DNA of 64,000 nucleotides from Photobacterium ganghwense (GTDB taxonomy: Bacteria > Pseudomonadota > Gammaproteobacteria > Enterobacterales > Vibrionaceae), in assembly GCF_003025595.1 (NCBI RefSeq), contig NZ_PYMI01000002.1, forward strand, positions 186,001 through 250,000, written 5' to 3'. The position numbers and the translations under genes are program-made. Below, piece by piece: positions 27,064 to 35,436 of this stretch. The notes below the pieces were generated by a model. The model saw nothing but the letters and a program-made list of their open reading frames with translations, was not told the DNA's origin and did no database searches. Position 1 is the first letter of the stretch. Each line of letters opens with the position of its first letter.

Positions 27064-27774
27064 TTACTCTTTCAGGATGACAGAAAGCTGGCGTTTGAGC
27101 ATGCTTTCCGGAATATGTGAGCCGTAGCCGAGATCCAGGGCGATATCCAGCAGTTCATTTTTGGAGTTGGCGTTAAATTTCTCGCGCAGTCGCAGTACAT
27201 AGTTTTCGACTGTTTTGACTGATACGCCAAGCACCTTACTGATGTACTGAGGTTTTTTGCCATAAAGCAACAAAAACAGCACTTCTGACTCGCGGGTGTT
27301 TAGGTTGAGCGGGCGATGGTTGAGATCCAGGTTAAAAGACGCTTGTTCTTTCGGATCCAGGCCGGCTGCGCGGCAAATCCAGTGCCCGACTTCCAGTACG
27401 GCGGTATCTTTCAGCTCGACACCAGAGAAAATCGTGCCAACGACGTCATTATTTTCATCTCGCCACGGGGTTTTAGTGAATAAATGTGCACGCCAGCTCC
27501 CGTCCGAGTAGGGATGAATATCCAGCACCCGCATTCTTTTGCCCGTTAAAATAACCTGGCTGTCCTGCTCGCGAAATGCTTCGGCACATTCCACCGTTGG
27601 GCTTGGCATATCAAAATCAGTGCGGCCAATACAATCTAAATGATGGTCGACCCCAATAATTTCCCCATATTCTGCATTTGCATAAACAAAAACAGAGTCT
27701 TTATCTTTACAGCCCCAGCATCCGGGGAGTTGATTAAATAAATGTAATAATGACGGGTCGACTTTATTTTTCAC
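27064..27774 (-). CDS. PAS-LuxR family transcriptional regulator
   Basis: A 236-residue regulator: a PAS fold (residues about 8-125; PGCWGCKDKDSVFVYANAEYGEIIG, later GTIFSGVEL) and a LuxR/FixJ-type HTH (about 155-215; LNTRESEVLFLLLYGKKPQYISKVLGVSVKTVENYVLRLREKF in two runs). The start is GTG at 27774 with an in-frame TAA right before it, so there is no longer form. PAS-LuxR proteins of this size occur in many Vibrionaceae and related bacteria; they sense an unknown internal signal. No partner gene is adjacent on its strand. The region upstream (27775-27887) is its promoter and lies next to an orphan terminator. Confidence 0.85.
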   Translation of the reverse strand: MKNKVDPSLLHLFNQLPGCWGCKDKDSVFVYANAEYGEIIGVDHHLDCIGRTDFDMPSPTVECAEAFREQDSQVILTGKRMRVLDIHPYSDGSWRAHLFTKTPWRDENNDVVGTIFSGVELKDTAVLEVGHWICRAAGLDPKEQASFNLDLNHRPLNLNTRESEVLFLLLYGKKPQYISKVLGVSVKTVENYVLRLREKFNANSKNELLDIALDLGYGSHIPESMLKRQLSVILKE

Positions 27775-27887
27775 TTACGCAGCCTGAACCAAATAACGTT
27801 AAACCAAATACAAGAGGGAAGTGTAAAGGAATATGGCGGGGTTACAATATCCGGATGACGGTTAATTGGACATTAATGGAGAAAAAC

Positions 27888-27915
27888 AAAAAAAAGCCGA
27901 CCTATTTAGGTCGGC
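27888..27915 (-). terminator. Orphan rho-independent terminator on the minus strand
   Basis: GCCGACC-TAAATA-GGTCGGC on the minus strand, followed by eight U. No recognised gene ends within 600 bp upstream of it on that strand, so it points to a short unannotated transcript somewhere in 27916-28517. Confidence 0.8.
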
Positions 27916-28031
27916 AAAGACAAGAGTTTGACTCCGAAGAGCACAATCCTGTACGACGTGTAGAAGAGGTATCCAATCAGATTCATAATCTTCGATATGA
28001 GGGTGTATATCAAAGCAAATCCGCTTGGCAT
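27906..28031 (-). CDS. Possible 41-residue hydrophobic peptide ending inside the terminator
   Basis: Minus strand: ATG at 28031, 41 codons, with TAA at 27906-27908 inside the loop of the terminator hairpin. The peptide is hydrophobic (FALIYTLISKIMNLIGYLFY, then RIVLFGVKLLSLP) and could be a single membrane helix with basic ends. There is no good Shine-Dalgarno element; the hairpin GTATCC-AGCTTT-GGATAC ends 2 bp before the ATG. It may instead be a non-coding RNA. The rest of the gap up to 28517 is AT-rich with TTGACA-like boxes at 28139 and 28187 (plus strand) but no other gene. Confidence 0.3.
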   Translation of the reverse strand: MPSGFALIYTLISKIMNLIGYLFYTSYRIVLFGVKLLSLPT

Positions 28032-28517
28032 GTATCCAAAGCTGGATACGGCTAACAGTAAACGCTGAATCCCGTTTGCTGCCTGCGGGACTAAATGTAT
28101 CGCAGCGGGGCGCGTAGTTTAAGGGGGGAATTCACCTATTGACAATATTTTTACTTTGTGATTTGTTATTTTTGTCTGTGAAAGTTGACATTTCTTCACA
28201 CTATTCGCGTATTTAACCCTCTTTCTTAAAATATCCTGTTAGTTTCATAGTTAATTGACAGGTTATTCAAATATACCGCATATCGGTGTTACATTTATTT
28301 TTAATCATAAAAGTGAAACAGGTCACATCGCGTATCGGGCATATAATGCGACTGCCCAGTTATGCATACATGTGATATGCCCGTTGTTTATTTGCTACCA
28401 ATAATCAGAATTTATATTTCAGGTCAGGGCTTTATCGACGAGGTTTATTTTTCTTACCTGACATTTATCGCGAAGAAAAATAACTAAAATGGCTACCTTG
28501 CCGGGTAGCCAAATAAT

Positions 28518-29477
28518 TTAGTCAATAAGCCGGAAAGTTTTTAGCAGGGTGATGCCAAGGCTACAGGTAAATAGTGAGCCTAACGTTGTGATGGCAATAA
28601 TGTTGGCGGCCAGATTGGCATTTCCCCCCATGTTTCGTGCCATGACATAACTGGCTGCGGCTGTGGGGGCTGCACTCATCAAAAAGATAATACCCAGCTC
28701 CAGTTCTCTGAATCCGGCCCAATAGCCTGCCAGTGTGATCAGCAGGGGGGCGATAATCAGACGTCCGCTGCTGGCAAAGTGGGTCAGGGTTGAACTTTGT
28801 CGAAGCTGCTTGAAATCCAGACTGGCCCCGGTACACAACAAGGCAAGCGGCAAGGTCATATCAGCAAAATAACGGCCGGAATCGGTCAGGATTTGCGGAA
28901 TGGGAATCGTAAACACGGAAAAGGGTAATGCCAGTACGATGCTGAGGATAAGCGGATTGGTGGTGATGGAACGTATCAGAAACCGGGTGCCCAGCTGTTG
29001 TTGTTGCGGGTTTGCCCGGCTGAGGGTGATGACCGCCAGAATGTTGTAGAGCACCGTAATGGCTGCCACATACAGTGAGCCAATTGCCAGGCCAGTTTCA
29101 CCGAATGCGTTGCTGACATACGCCAGCCCGATAATTCCGGTGTTGGCGCGAAATGCGCCCTGCACTACGACACCAATATCACGACGTTCCTTGATCAGCT
29201 TTCCGGCGAGGCTTTCAAACAGCAGATAAATCAAAATGTTGGCCACAACCGCATACCCCAACAGATTGACATTGCCGATCTGGGCCAAATCGGCCTTGGC
29301 GACGCTTAGAAACAACATGGCTGGCAGGGTGATGGTAAAGACCAATTTGGAGCCGGTTTCGATAAACGGGTCTGTCAGAATCCCCCGGCGTTTAAGGAAC
29401 ACCCCCAGCCCGAGCATCAAGAAGATGGGCCCGGTAACGGAAAAAGAGTAGTGCAGCTGTGTGAAAAATTCGTTCAT
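28518..29477 (-). CDS. AEC-family transporter (auxin efflux carrier family)
   Basis: A 319-residue, ten-helix membrane protein. Family signs: an N-terminal LMLGLGVFLKRRGIL, a central cytosolic loop (about 165-180), RFLIRSITTNPLILSIVLALPF and a C-terminal half with SAAPTAAASYVMARNMGGNANLAANII in overlapping runs, where the conserved MARNMGG box lies. Members carry organic acids such as malate or other small anions; the substrate is not deducible. AAGGA lies 8 bp before the ATG. It is monocistronic, with the outlying RctB-type sites directly upstream. Confidence 0.86.
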   Translation of the reverse strand: MNEFFTQLHYSFSVTGPIFLMLGLGVFLKRRGILTDPFIETGSKLVFTITLPAMLFLSVAKADLAQIGNVNLLGYAVVANILIYLLFESLAGKLIKERRDIGVVVQGAFRANTGIIGLAYVSNAFGETGLAIGSLYVAAITVLYNILAVITLSRANPQQQQLGTRFLIRSITTNPLILSIVLALPFSVFTIPIPQILTDSGRYFADMTLPLALLCTGASLDFKQLRQSSTLTHFASSGRLIIAPLLITLAGYWAGFRELELGIIFLMSAAPTAAASYVMARNMGGNANLAANIIAITTLGSLFTCSLGITLLKTFRLID

Positions 29478-29644
29478 GAAACGGTATCCTTATTGTGAGC
29501 CCTATTTGTAGCACAATTAACATACACTGTGTAACAAGATCATCGGATCGGTAACCACTTGATCTTCATGGGAATGCATTGAGTCACTCGGCGTCGTTAT
29601 CCATGTGACAAACGGACGCTAAGGTGTTGATAATAGATGGAACG

Positions 29645-29991
29645 ATGATCAAGGCTGGCTAAATAACGGAGGGTGTTGGTTCAATTGGAACGATGATCAA
29701 GTACGATCCCGATCCATTTTTTCACACTGGCCCTGAAGCATGATCAAGGGAAACCCCATCATTGTGGCGGAGGTGTGGGTCTGGTTGGGCGGGCTTATCC
29801 TGATGATTCTCGGATCAATTTTCTATCTATATGATTTAAAATATTTAAATTCCATTTTTGGGGCGGAGAAAATGTATACACTTAACGTCGATTGCGAGGT
29901 GATGTGTGACCTCGATTAGGGAAATTTGTGTTGAAAATCAACAGAAGTGATTTGAAACGACATCCGCCGTAAATAATTGCTTCTTGATCAT
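29645..29991. promoter_or_regulatory. Outlying cluster of RctB-type 12-mer sites (right of origin)
   Basis: In the 590-bp gap between the AEC and AraC genes, ATGATCAAG occurs at 29645, 29693 and 29740 (plus; spaced 48 and 47 bp) and at 29985-29991 (minus). Three of the four have the wider form GGAAC-N-ATGATCAAG, which also appears at 1378-1384 (minus). A DnaA-like TTATCCATG (29598-29606) is degenerate. The cluster is about 18.4 kb from the core iterons. The gap has no other gene; a TG-rich AraC leader follows at 29992-30069. Interpretation as RctB-binding control sites is inferred from sequence identity to origin sites. Confidence 0.65.
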
Positions 29992-30069
29992 AGTTCCGCT
30001 GTTATCGTGGGGGGAGAAGGTATGGTATGATCTTTCTATGTCCTTACTACGGCCCTGCAACTTTTTAGC

Positions 30070-30861
30070 ATGAGTGACAAGCTATATTCGGTGACCTACA
30101 AACCTTCCGAGATCATCAAGCTGCCGGAACAGATGGATCATCACAACCACGGTTATAACCAGGTCGTGATTGGGCTGTCCGGGCAAACGGAATTTGATAT
30201 TGAAGGGGCGGGAAATCTGGTCTGCCCGGGGCAGGGCTGCCTGGTAGCGGCGGATTCGGAACACGCCTTTTCCGGTATCGGTAACAATGAAATTCTGGTG
30301 CTTAATGTTCCGGTCGAACAATCACAGGCTGTGTATACATCGAACAACCTGTCTCGCCTGTTTGAACAATCCGGTTATTTTCATCTGGATCGCCAGGCGC
30401 AAAACCTGATCCAGGTGCTGACTGCTGAGATGATTGCACACCCCGATGACTTACTGCTCAGCAAAGCGTGTACCGATACGTTGATGTGTGTCCTGCATCG
30501 GCACTTCAAACCGCTGAATGAGGAGCGTCATTTCTATCGCCTGAATATGGATATCATCGATCAGTACATTGTTCAGCATCTGACCCGGAAAATTTCCGTG
30601 TCTCAGCTTGCTGGTCTGGTGTTTCTGGGAGAAAGTCAGTTCCATTTCCTGTTTAAAGAACAAACCGGTATGACTCCGCACCAGTATGTACTGAAAAAAC
30701 GTCTGGAATTGGCGCGTGAGCTGATTGAAGAATCCAAATTGAGTGTGGCGCAGGTTGCCCACAGTACCGGCTTTGCCAGCCAAAGCAGTTTTACCCAGTC
30801 ATTTACCCGTCTGTTTGGTAAGCCTCCGGCACGTTATCGCAAAGATAATCAGGGCTATTGA
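30070..30861 (+). CDS. AraC-family regulator, probable activator of proline utilisation
   Basis: A 263-residue AraC/XylS protein: an N-terminal cupin-type sensor (residues 1-135; MDHHNHGYNQVVIGLSGQTEFDIEG) and a C-terminal double HTH (about 160-258; ISVSQLAGLVFLGESQFHFLF, then VAQVAHSTGFASQSSFTQSF and the family-typical RLFGKPPARYR). The gene is directly upstream of putA-putP on the same strand. PutA here lacks the ribbon-helix-helix repressor domain that controls put genes in enterics, so a separate regulator is needed, and an AraC-type gene in this place is the natural candidate. That assignment is inference from context. Confidence 0.86.
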   Translation: MSDKLYSVTYKPSEIIKLPEQMDHHNHGYNQVVIGLSGQTEFDIEGAGNLVCPGQGCLVAADSEHAFSGIGNNEILVLNVPVEQSQAVYTSNNLSRLFEQSGYFHLDRQAQNLIQVLTAEMIAHPDDLLLSKACTDTLMCVLHRHFKPLNEERHFYRLNMDIIDQYIVQHLTRKISVSQLAGLVFLGESQFHFLFKEQTGMTPHQYVLKKRLELARELIEESKLSVAQVAHSTGFASQSSFTQSFTRLFGKPPARYRKDNQGY

Positions 30862-31456
30862 GCCAGCGTTCCGCTGTTTGCCCACAAAATCTGTCTTCTT
30901 GTTTTTTTGTCTGGTTAAGTGTCGAGCTTTCAACCCTCTCACCTTCGTTTCTTGTGAACAACAGTGCGTTTACGACAATGCTTGCGGCCTCTCTCGGCAC
31001 TGCCGTGTGAGTGGCTGAATCGTAAACGGCCACTGTCAAATCAGGCGTTGTTTCTGTAACAACTCAGCCTTGTTCAGAATGGCTGATGAAACCCGCTGTT
31101 AGCCTTCTTTTTACATTTTCCCGTCAGCGCACTGTACCCGTGTATGGCTTCTATCCTTCCGTGATCATCGTTCCACCTCTCTGGTCTGTTTCTGACCATC
31201 GTTAACTGGTGAGTTTGTGACCATTTTTATGCTACCGGTTAAGTAAAAATGCATCATTTCTAAAAATCCTGGGTCGATTTTTGTTAAAGGCCGGACTTTT
31301 TCTAAAAATTATCGGAGAATACAGCAAGACTCCAGGGTTGCCGGAAAATAAAATCTCCTCAACAGTAACACTGATGTAACATTTATCCTGGGGAAGGACA
31401 TTCAGCCAACATATCTGCTGAGTTCTGGATCAGGTTCAATCATGAGGGAATCACTT
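30862..31456. other. Long put leader region
   Basis: A 595-bp stretch without a convincing gene between the AraC regulator and putA. It holds one more RctB-type site on the minus strand (GGAACGATGATCA, heptamer 31162-31168). The putA promoter must also lie here. No riboswitch fold was recognised. Confidence 0.5.
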
Positions 31457-34400
31457 ATGTTCAATGCGGCAGAAGTACTTCAGCCTACTTTTATTGAGCG
31501 TCCATTAAGCGACTTGTGGTCGCTGATTTCACCGTTGTACGCGGTGGATGAGTCGCAATGGCTGAACCAGCTTATCCCGCTGGCAACACCGACCGAGCAA
31601 GAGCTGCAATACACAACGGAACAGGCTACGACCCTGATTGAGCGCGTTCGTGCCGATCAGAATGCGATCCAAATGATCGATGCGCTGCTGCTTGAATACA
31701 GTCTGGATACCAAAGAAGGGATCCTGCTGATGTGTCTGGCTGAGGCCCTGATGCGAATTCCGGATGCTGAAACTGCTGACGCGCTGATCCGCGACAAACT
31801 CAGTGTGGCAGATTGGAAATCGCACCTGAAGAACTCTGATTCGTTGTTTGTAAACGCTTCTACCTGGGGTCTGATGCTGACCGGTAAAGTCGTGACTATG
31901 GATGCCAAAGAAGACGGTACGCCAGGCCACGTGATTAACCGCTTGGTCAACAAAATGTCTGAGCCTGTGATTCGTCAGGCGATGAATCAGGCGATGAAGA
32001 TCATGGGCCACCAGTTCGTGCTGGGCCGTACCATCGCCGAAGCGATGAAAAACGGTAAGACCAAGCGTGAGCAGGGCTTTACGTATTCCTTTGACATGCT
32101 GGGTGAAGCGGCGCTGACTGCCCAGGATGCGGATAAATATTTCAAAGACTACATCATGGCCGTCGAAGCCGTTGGCCGTGAAAATGACAAGAACAACTTC
32201 AGTCGTTCGCCGGATCCTACCGTGTCGATCAAGCTGTCTGCACTGCATCCACGCTATGACGTATCGAACGAAGCGCGTGTGCTGGATGAGATGTACGTGT
32301 CAGTGCTGTCGCTGCTAAAACGTGCACGCGAACTGAATGTCGGCATCACTATTGATGCGGAAGAAGCTGACCGTCTTGAGCTGTCGCTGAAGCTGTTTGA
32401 AAAACTGTACCGTTCTGATGTCGTTAAAGGCTGGGGACGTTTTGGCCTCGTGGTTCAGGCTTATTCCAAGCGTGCGCTGCCGGTGCTGACTTGGCTGGCT
32501 GCTCTGGCGAAAGAACAGGGTGATGTGATCCCGCTGCGTCTGGTAAAAGGCGCCTACTGGGACAGCGAACTCAAGCTTTCTCAGCAAAGTGGTTACGCCG
32601 GGTACCCGGTCTACACCCGCAAAGAATCAACGGATACCTCTTACCTCGCGTGTGCCCGCTTCCTGCTGTCGTCTCACCTGAAAGGGTTGATCTATCCGCA
32701 GTTTGCCAGCCATAACGCCCACACGGTATCGGCGATTGTCGCCATGTCTGGCGGTAACCGTAACTTTGAGTTCCAGCGTCTGCATGGGATGGGTGATGCG
32801 CTGTACAACCATGTGATGGCCATGCACGGCACCAACGTGCGTATCTACGCGCCGGTAGGCAGTCACAAAGACCTGCTGCCATACCTGGTTCGTCGTCTGT
32901 TGGAAAACGGGGCTAATAGTTCGTTCGTTCACCGTTTGGTGGATGCAAACTGCCCGGTTGAAACGCTGACTCAGCATCCGGTGGATGCGCTGCTGTCACG
33001 TCCATCACTGAACAACAGCCTGATTCCATTGCCGTCGGCGATTTTCGGAGAGTCACGTAAGAACTCTGCCGGGGTTAACATTGAGATTGAATCGGAATGG
33101 GCACCGTTTGCGGCGTCGGTTGCGAAGTTTGCTGAACATCAGTGGCAGGCCGGTCCGATTATCAACGGTGAAGTGCGTACCGAAACCAAACAGGGTTTCG
33201 ACGTTAAAGCGCCGTACGATCGTCGTGAAGCGGTCGGGCACGTCGCTTTTGCTGATGCTGAGATTGCTGCTGAAGCTATTTCCGTGGCTGAGCAAGCGTA
33301 TCCGGAATGGTCCACCCGTCCGGCCAGCGAGCGTGCAGTCTGCATCCAGCGCCTGGCTGACCTGCTGGAAGACAATCTGGGTGAACTGGTTGCTTTGTGT
33401 CATCGCGAAGCCGGTAAAACCATTCAGGACAGCATTGACGAAGTGCGCGAAGCCGTAGATTTCTGTCGTTACTATGCGGATCAGGCGTCTGTGAATTTCA
33501 GCCAGCCGAAAGCGGTAACGGGTTTTGATGGCAATGTGAAGCAAATCAGTTATCAGGGACGCGGTGTCTTCACCTGTATTAGCCCGTGGAACTTCCCGCT
33601 GGCCATTTTCCTGGGACAAGTATCTGCAGCACTGGTGGCCGGCAATACGGTTGTGGCTAAACCCGCAGAGCAAACGTCGCTGATTGCATTCCGTGCGATT
33701 GAGATGATGCTTGAAGCTGGGGTCCCGGCTGGTGCGGTTCAGCTGGTACCAGGACGTGGTCGTGAGGTGGGTGCTCCGCTGACATCCGATGTCCGCATCA
33801 CTGGTGTGGCTTTTACCGGTTCGACTGAAACGGCTCAGGCGATTAACCGTAGCCTGGCGGCGCGTGACTGTGCACCGGTGCCGTTTATTGCTGAAACCGG
33901 TGGCCAGAATGCGATGATCGTCGACAGTACGGCCCTGCCAGAGCAGGTGGTACGTGATGTTGTGCGTTCATCCTTTGCTTCTGCCGGTCAGCGTTGTTCT
34001 GCCCTGCGTGTACTGTTCATTCAGCAGGATATTGCCGATCGTGTGATTAGCCTGATTAAAGGGGCTATGGCTGAGCTGTCTGTGGGTCGCCCGCAGTTGC
34101 ACTCAACCGATGTCGGCCCGGTCATTGATCTGACTGCCCGCAATAAACTGATGACGCACATTCAGTCCCTGAAGAACCAAGCCAAGCTGGTTGCCCAGGC
34201 GAAGCTGGATGATAGCTGCCAGCACGGTGATTTCGTGGCGCCTACAGCGTTTGAAATTCCGTCTATTGATGTGCTGAAGAATGAGAACTTCGGACCAATC
34301 CTGCACATCGTTCGTTTTAAAGCCTCCGAACTTGATCAGGTCATTGACCAAATCAACAACACCGGCTTTGGCCTCACGATGGGGGTTCACAGCCGTAACG

Positions 34401-34582
34401 AACGTACCTACACCCATATTGAGCGTCGTGCCCGTGTGGGTAACTGCTACATCAACCGTGATCAGGTCGGTGCGGTAGTTGGCGTTCAGCCGTTCGGCGG
34501 ACAGGGGCTGTCTGGTACAGGCCCGAAAGCAGGTGGTCCACACTATCTGTACCGCTTTACCAAAGATGTTGTTGAAGCCTGA
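31457..34582 (+). CDS. putA: Bifunctional proline dehydrogenase / P5C dehydrogenase PutA
   Basis: The open frame begins at 31442, but that ATG overlaps the ribosome-binding site (GAGGGA) of the ATG at 31457, which gives the family N-terminus MFNAAEVLQP; length 1041 residues. A proline dehydrogenase TIM barrel (about 180-480; SIKLSALHPRYD, RLVKGAYWDSELK, FASHNAHT, YAPVGSHKDLLPYLVRRLLENGANSSF in runs) is joined to an aldehyde dehydrogenase (about 560-1035; SPWNFPLAIFLGQ, FTGSTETA, AETGGQNAMIV, catalytic Cys847 in FASAGQRCSAL). It oxidises proline to glutamate using FAD and NAD with substrate channelling. It lacks both the enteric N-terminal DNA-binding domain and the C-terminal ALDH-like domain; the latter is encoded by the next gene. 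Confidence 0.96.
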   Translation: MFNAAEVLQPTFIERPLSDLWSLISPLYAVDESQWLNQLIPLATPTEQELQYTTEQATTLIERVRADQNAIQMIDALLLEYSLDTKEGILLMCLAEALMRIPDAETADALIRDKLSVADWKSHLKNSDSLFVNASTWGLMLTGKVVTMDAKEDGTPGHVINRLVNKMSEPVIRQAMNQAMKIMGHQFVLGRTIAEAMKNGKTKREQGFTYSFDMLGEAALTAQDADKYFKDYIMAVEAVGRENDKNNFSRSPDPTVSIKLSALHPRYDVSNEARVLDEMYVSVLSLLKRARELNVGITIDAEEADRLELSLKLFEKLYRSDVVKGWGRFGLVVQAYSKRALPVLTWLAALAKEQGDVIPLRLVKGAYWDSELKLSQQSGYAGYPVYTRKESTDTSYLACARFLLSSHLKGLIYPQFASHNAHTVSAIVAMSGGNRNFEFQRLHGMGDALYNHVMAMHGTNVRIYAPVGSHKDLLPYLVRRLLENGANSSFVHRLVDANCPVETLTQHPVDALLSRPSLNNSLIPLPSAIFGESRKNSAGVNIEIESEWAPFAASVAKFAEHQWQAGPIINGEVRTETKQGFDVKAPYDRREAVGHVAFADAEIAAEAISVAEQAYPEWSTRPASERAVCIQRLADLLEDNLGELVALCHREAGKTIQDSIDEVREAVDFCRYYADQASVNFSQPKAVTGFDGNVKQISYQGRGVFTCISPWNFPLAIFLGQVSAALVAGNTVVAKPAEQTSLIAFRAIEMMLEAGVPAGAVQLVPGRGREVGAPLTSDVRITGVAFTGSTETAQAINRSLAARDCAPVPFIAETGGQNAMIVDSTALPEQVVRDVVRSSFASAGQRCSALRVLFIQQDIADRVISLIKGAMAELSVGRPQLHSTDVGPVIDLTARNKLMTHIQSLKNQAKLVAQAKLDDSCQHGDFVAPTAFEIPSIDVLKNENFGPILHIVRFKASELDQVIDQINNTGFGLTMGVHSRNERTYTHIERRARVGNCYINRDQVGAVVGVQPFGGQGLSGTGPKAGGPHYLYRFTKDVVEA

Positions 34583-34610
34583 TGGCGGTCGAGAAATTTA
34601 AGGAGTGATC

Positions 34611-35303
34611 ATGACTATTGCGACGTTAGTAAAAAACAGCTCGGCAGCTTGGGAAGGGTGGAACAACCTGGGGTTTGAAACCCGTATCGATATCCTGCGT
34701 CGCTGGACAGAGCAATTGCCGGCGGAAGGCCGCGCAATGGTGGAGTATCAGTGCCGTAATGCTGAGGAACATGTTGCTAAAACGGAACTGATGCCGGGGC
34801 CAACGGGGGAAACCAACGAGCTTTACTGTGCTGGCCGTGGTGTATTTGTGGTTACGGCTGACAATGATGCACCGCTGGTCGCGGTACTGGGTCAGTTGGC
34901 TACTGCGCTGCTGACCGGTAACACCGTACTGGCATGTTTCCCGGCGGGCTTTGCCCTGTCGGCTAAAGAAGTCGTCACACAGCTGGAACACTGCGGCTGT
35001 GTTGGTGGTGTTATCACTGCCATTGACAGTGACCAGCTGTCTGAGCTGGTCAGTCATCCGGCGGTAGCGGGCGTTGTGTACGCCGGTTCACCGTCAACCA
35101 CTATGGTGCTTGCGCGCCAACTTGCTGCCCGTGACGGACAATTAGCGCAACTGATCAGTGAATCTGATTACGCGCAGTTGCCGGTGATTGGCAGTCCAAC
35201 GTATTCACTGCGCTTTGTGACCGAGCGGACACGAACCATCAATATTACGGCAGTAGGCGGTAACGCGACTCTGCTGGAGTTGGGGAGCGGTGAAGAACAT
35301 TAA
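34611..35303 (+). CDS. Free-standing PutA C-terminal ALDH-superfamily domain
   Basis: A 230-residue protein starting at ATG 34611, six bases after AAGGAG (the frame is open from GTG 34605). It resembles the C-terminal end of long PutA proteins: MPGPTGETNELY (compare LPGPTGERNxY), TADNDAPLVAVLGQLATALLTGN, VVYAGSPSTTM, QLAARDGQLAQLI, LRFVTERTRTINITAVGGNATLL (compare ERSLSVNTAAAGGNASL). It has a Rossmann-like ALDH fold fragment but no catalytic Cys or Glu. In long PutAs this domain has a structural role, closing the substrate channel through its dimerisation flap. Here it is a separate chain, 28 bp after putA, in the same operon. Databases may misname it as P5C dehydrogenase. Confidence 0.82.
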   Translation: MTIATLVKNSSAAWEGWNNLGFETRIDILRRWTEQLPAEGRAMVEYQCRNAEEHVAKTELMPGPTGETNELYCAGRGVFVVTADNDAPLVAVLGQLATALLTGNTVLACFPAGFALSAKEVVTQLEHCGCVGGVITAIDSDQLSELVSHPAVAGVVYAGSPSTTMVLARQLAARDGQLAQLISESDYAQLPVIGSPTYSLRFVTERTRTINITAVGGNATLLELGSGEEH

Positions 35304-35393
35304 TCCATAACTGCTCAACGGGGTTTAGGGAAGGTTGTTTTTCTGACCCCCGTTGGTAACAGCAGTGTGCTGCACAACAGCAAATAAGCAAAA

Positions 35394-35416
35394 AGCCCCT
35401 GCTATGGACAGGGGCT
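35394..35416. terminator. Hairpin between the PutA-domain gene and putP
   Basis: AGCCCCTG-7 nt-CAGGGGCT. On the minus strand it is followed by TTTTTGC; on the plus strand there is no T run, so it may protect or attenuate the put transcript rather than end it. It stops 20 bp before the putP start, close to its ribosome-binding site. Confidence 0.4.
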
Positions 35417-35436
35417 CAAAGTGAGGGAACTCAATA

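Noticed and set aside
27750..28055. 101-codon open frame on the plus strand
   Set aside because: It begins inside the PAS-LuxR gene, crosses the orphan terminator hairpin and has no recognisable domain; the overlapping opposite strand signal is more likely real.
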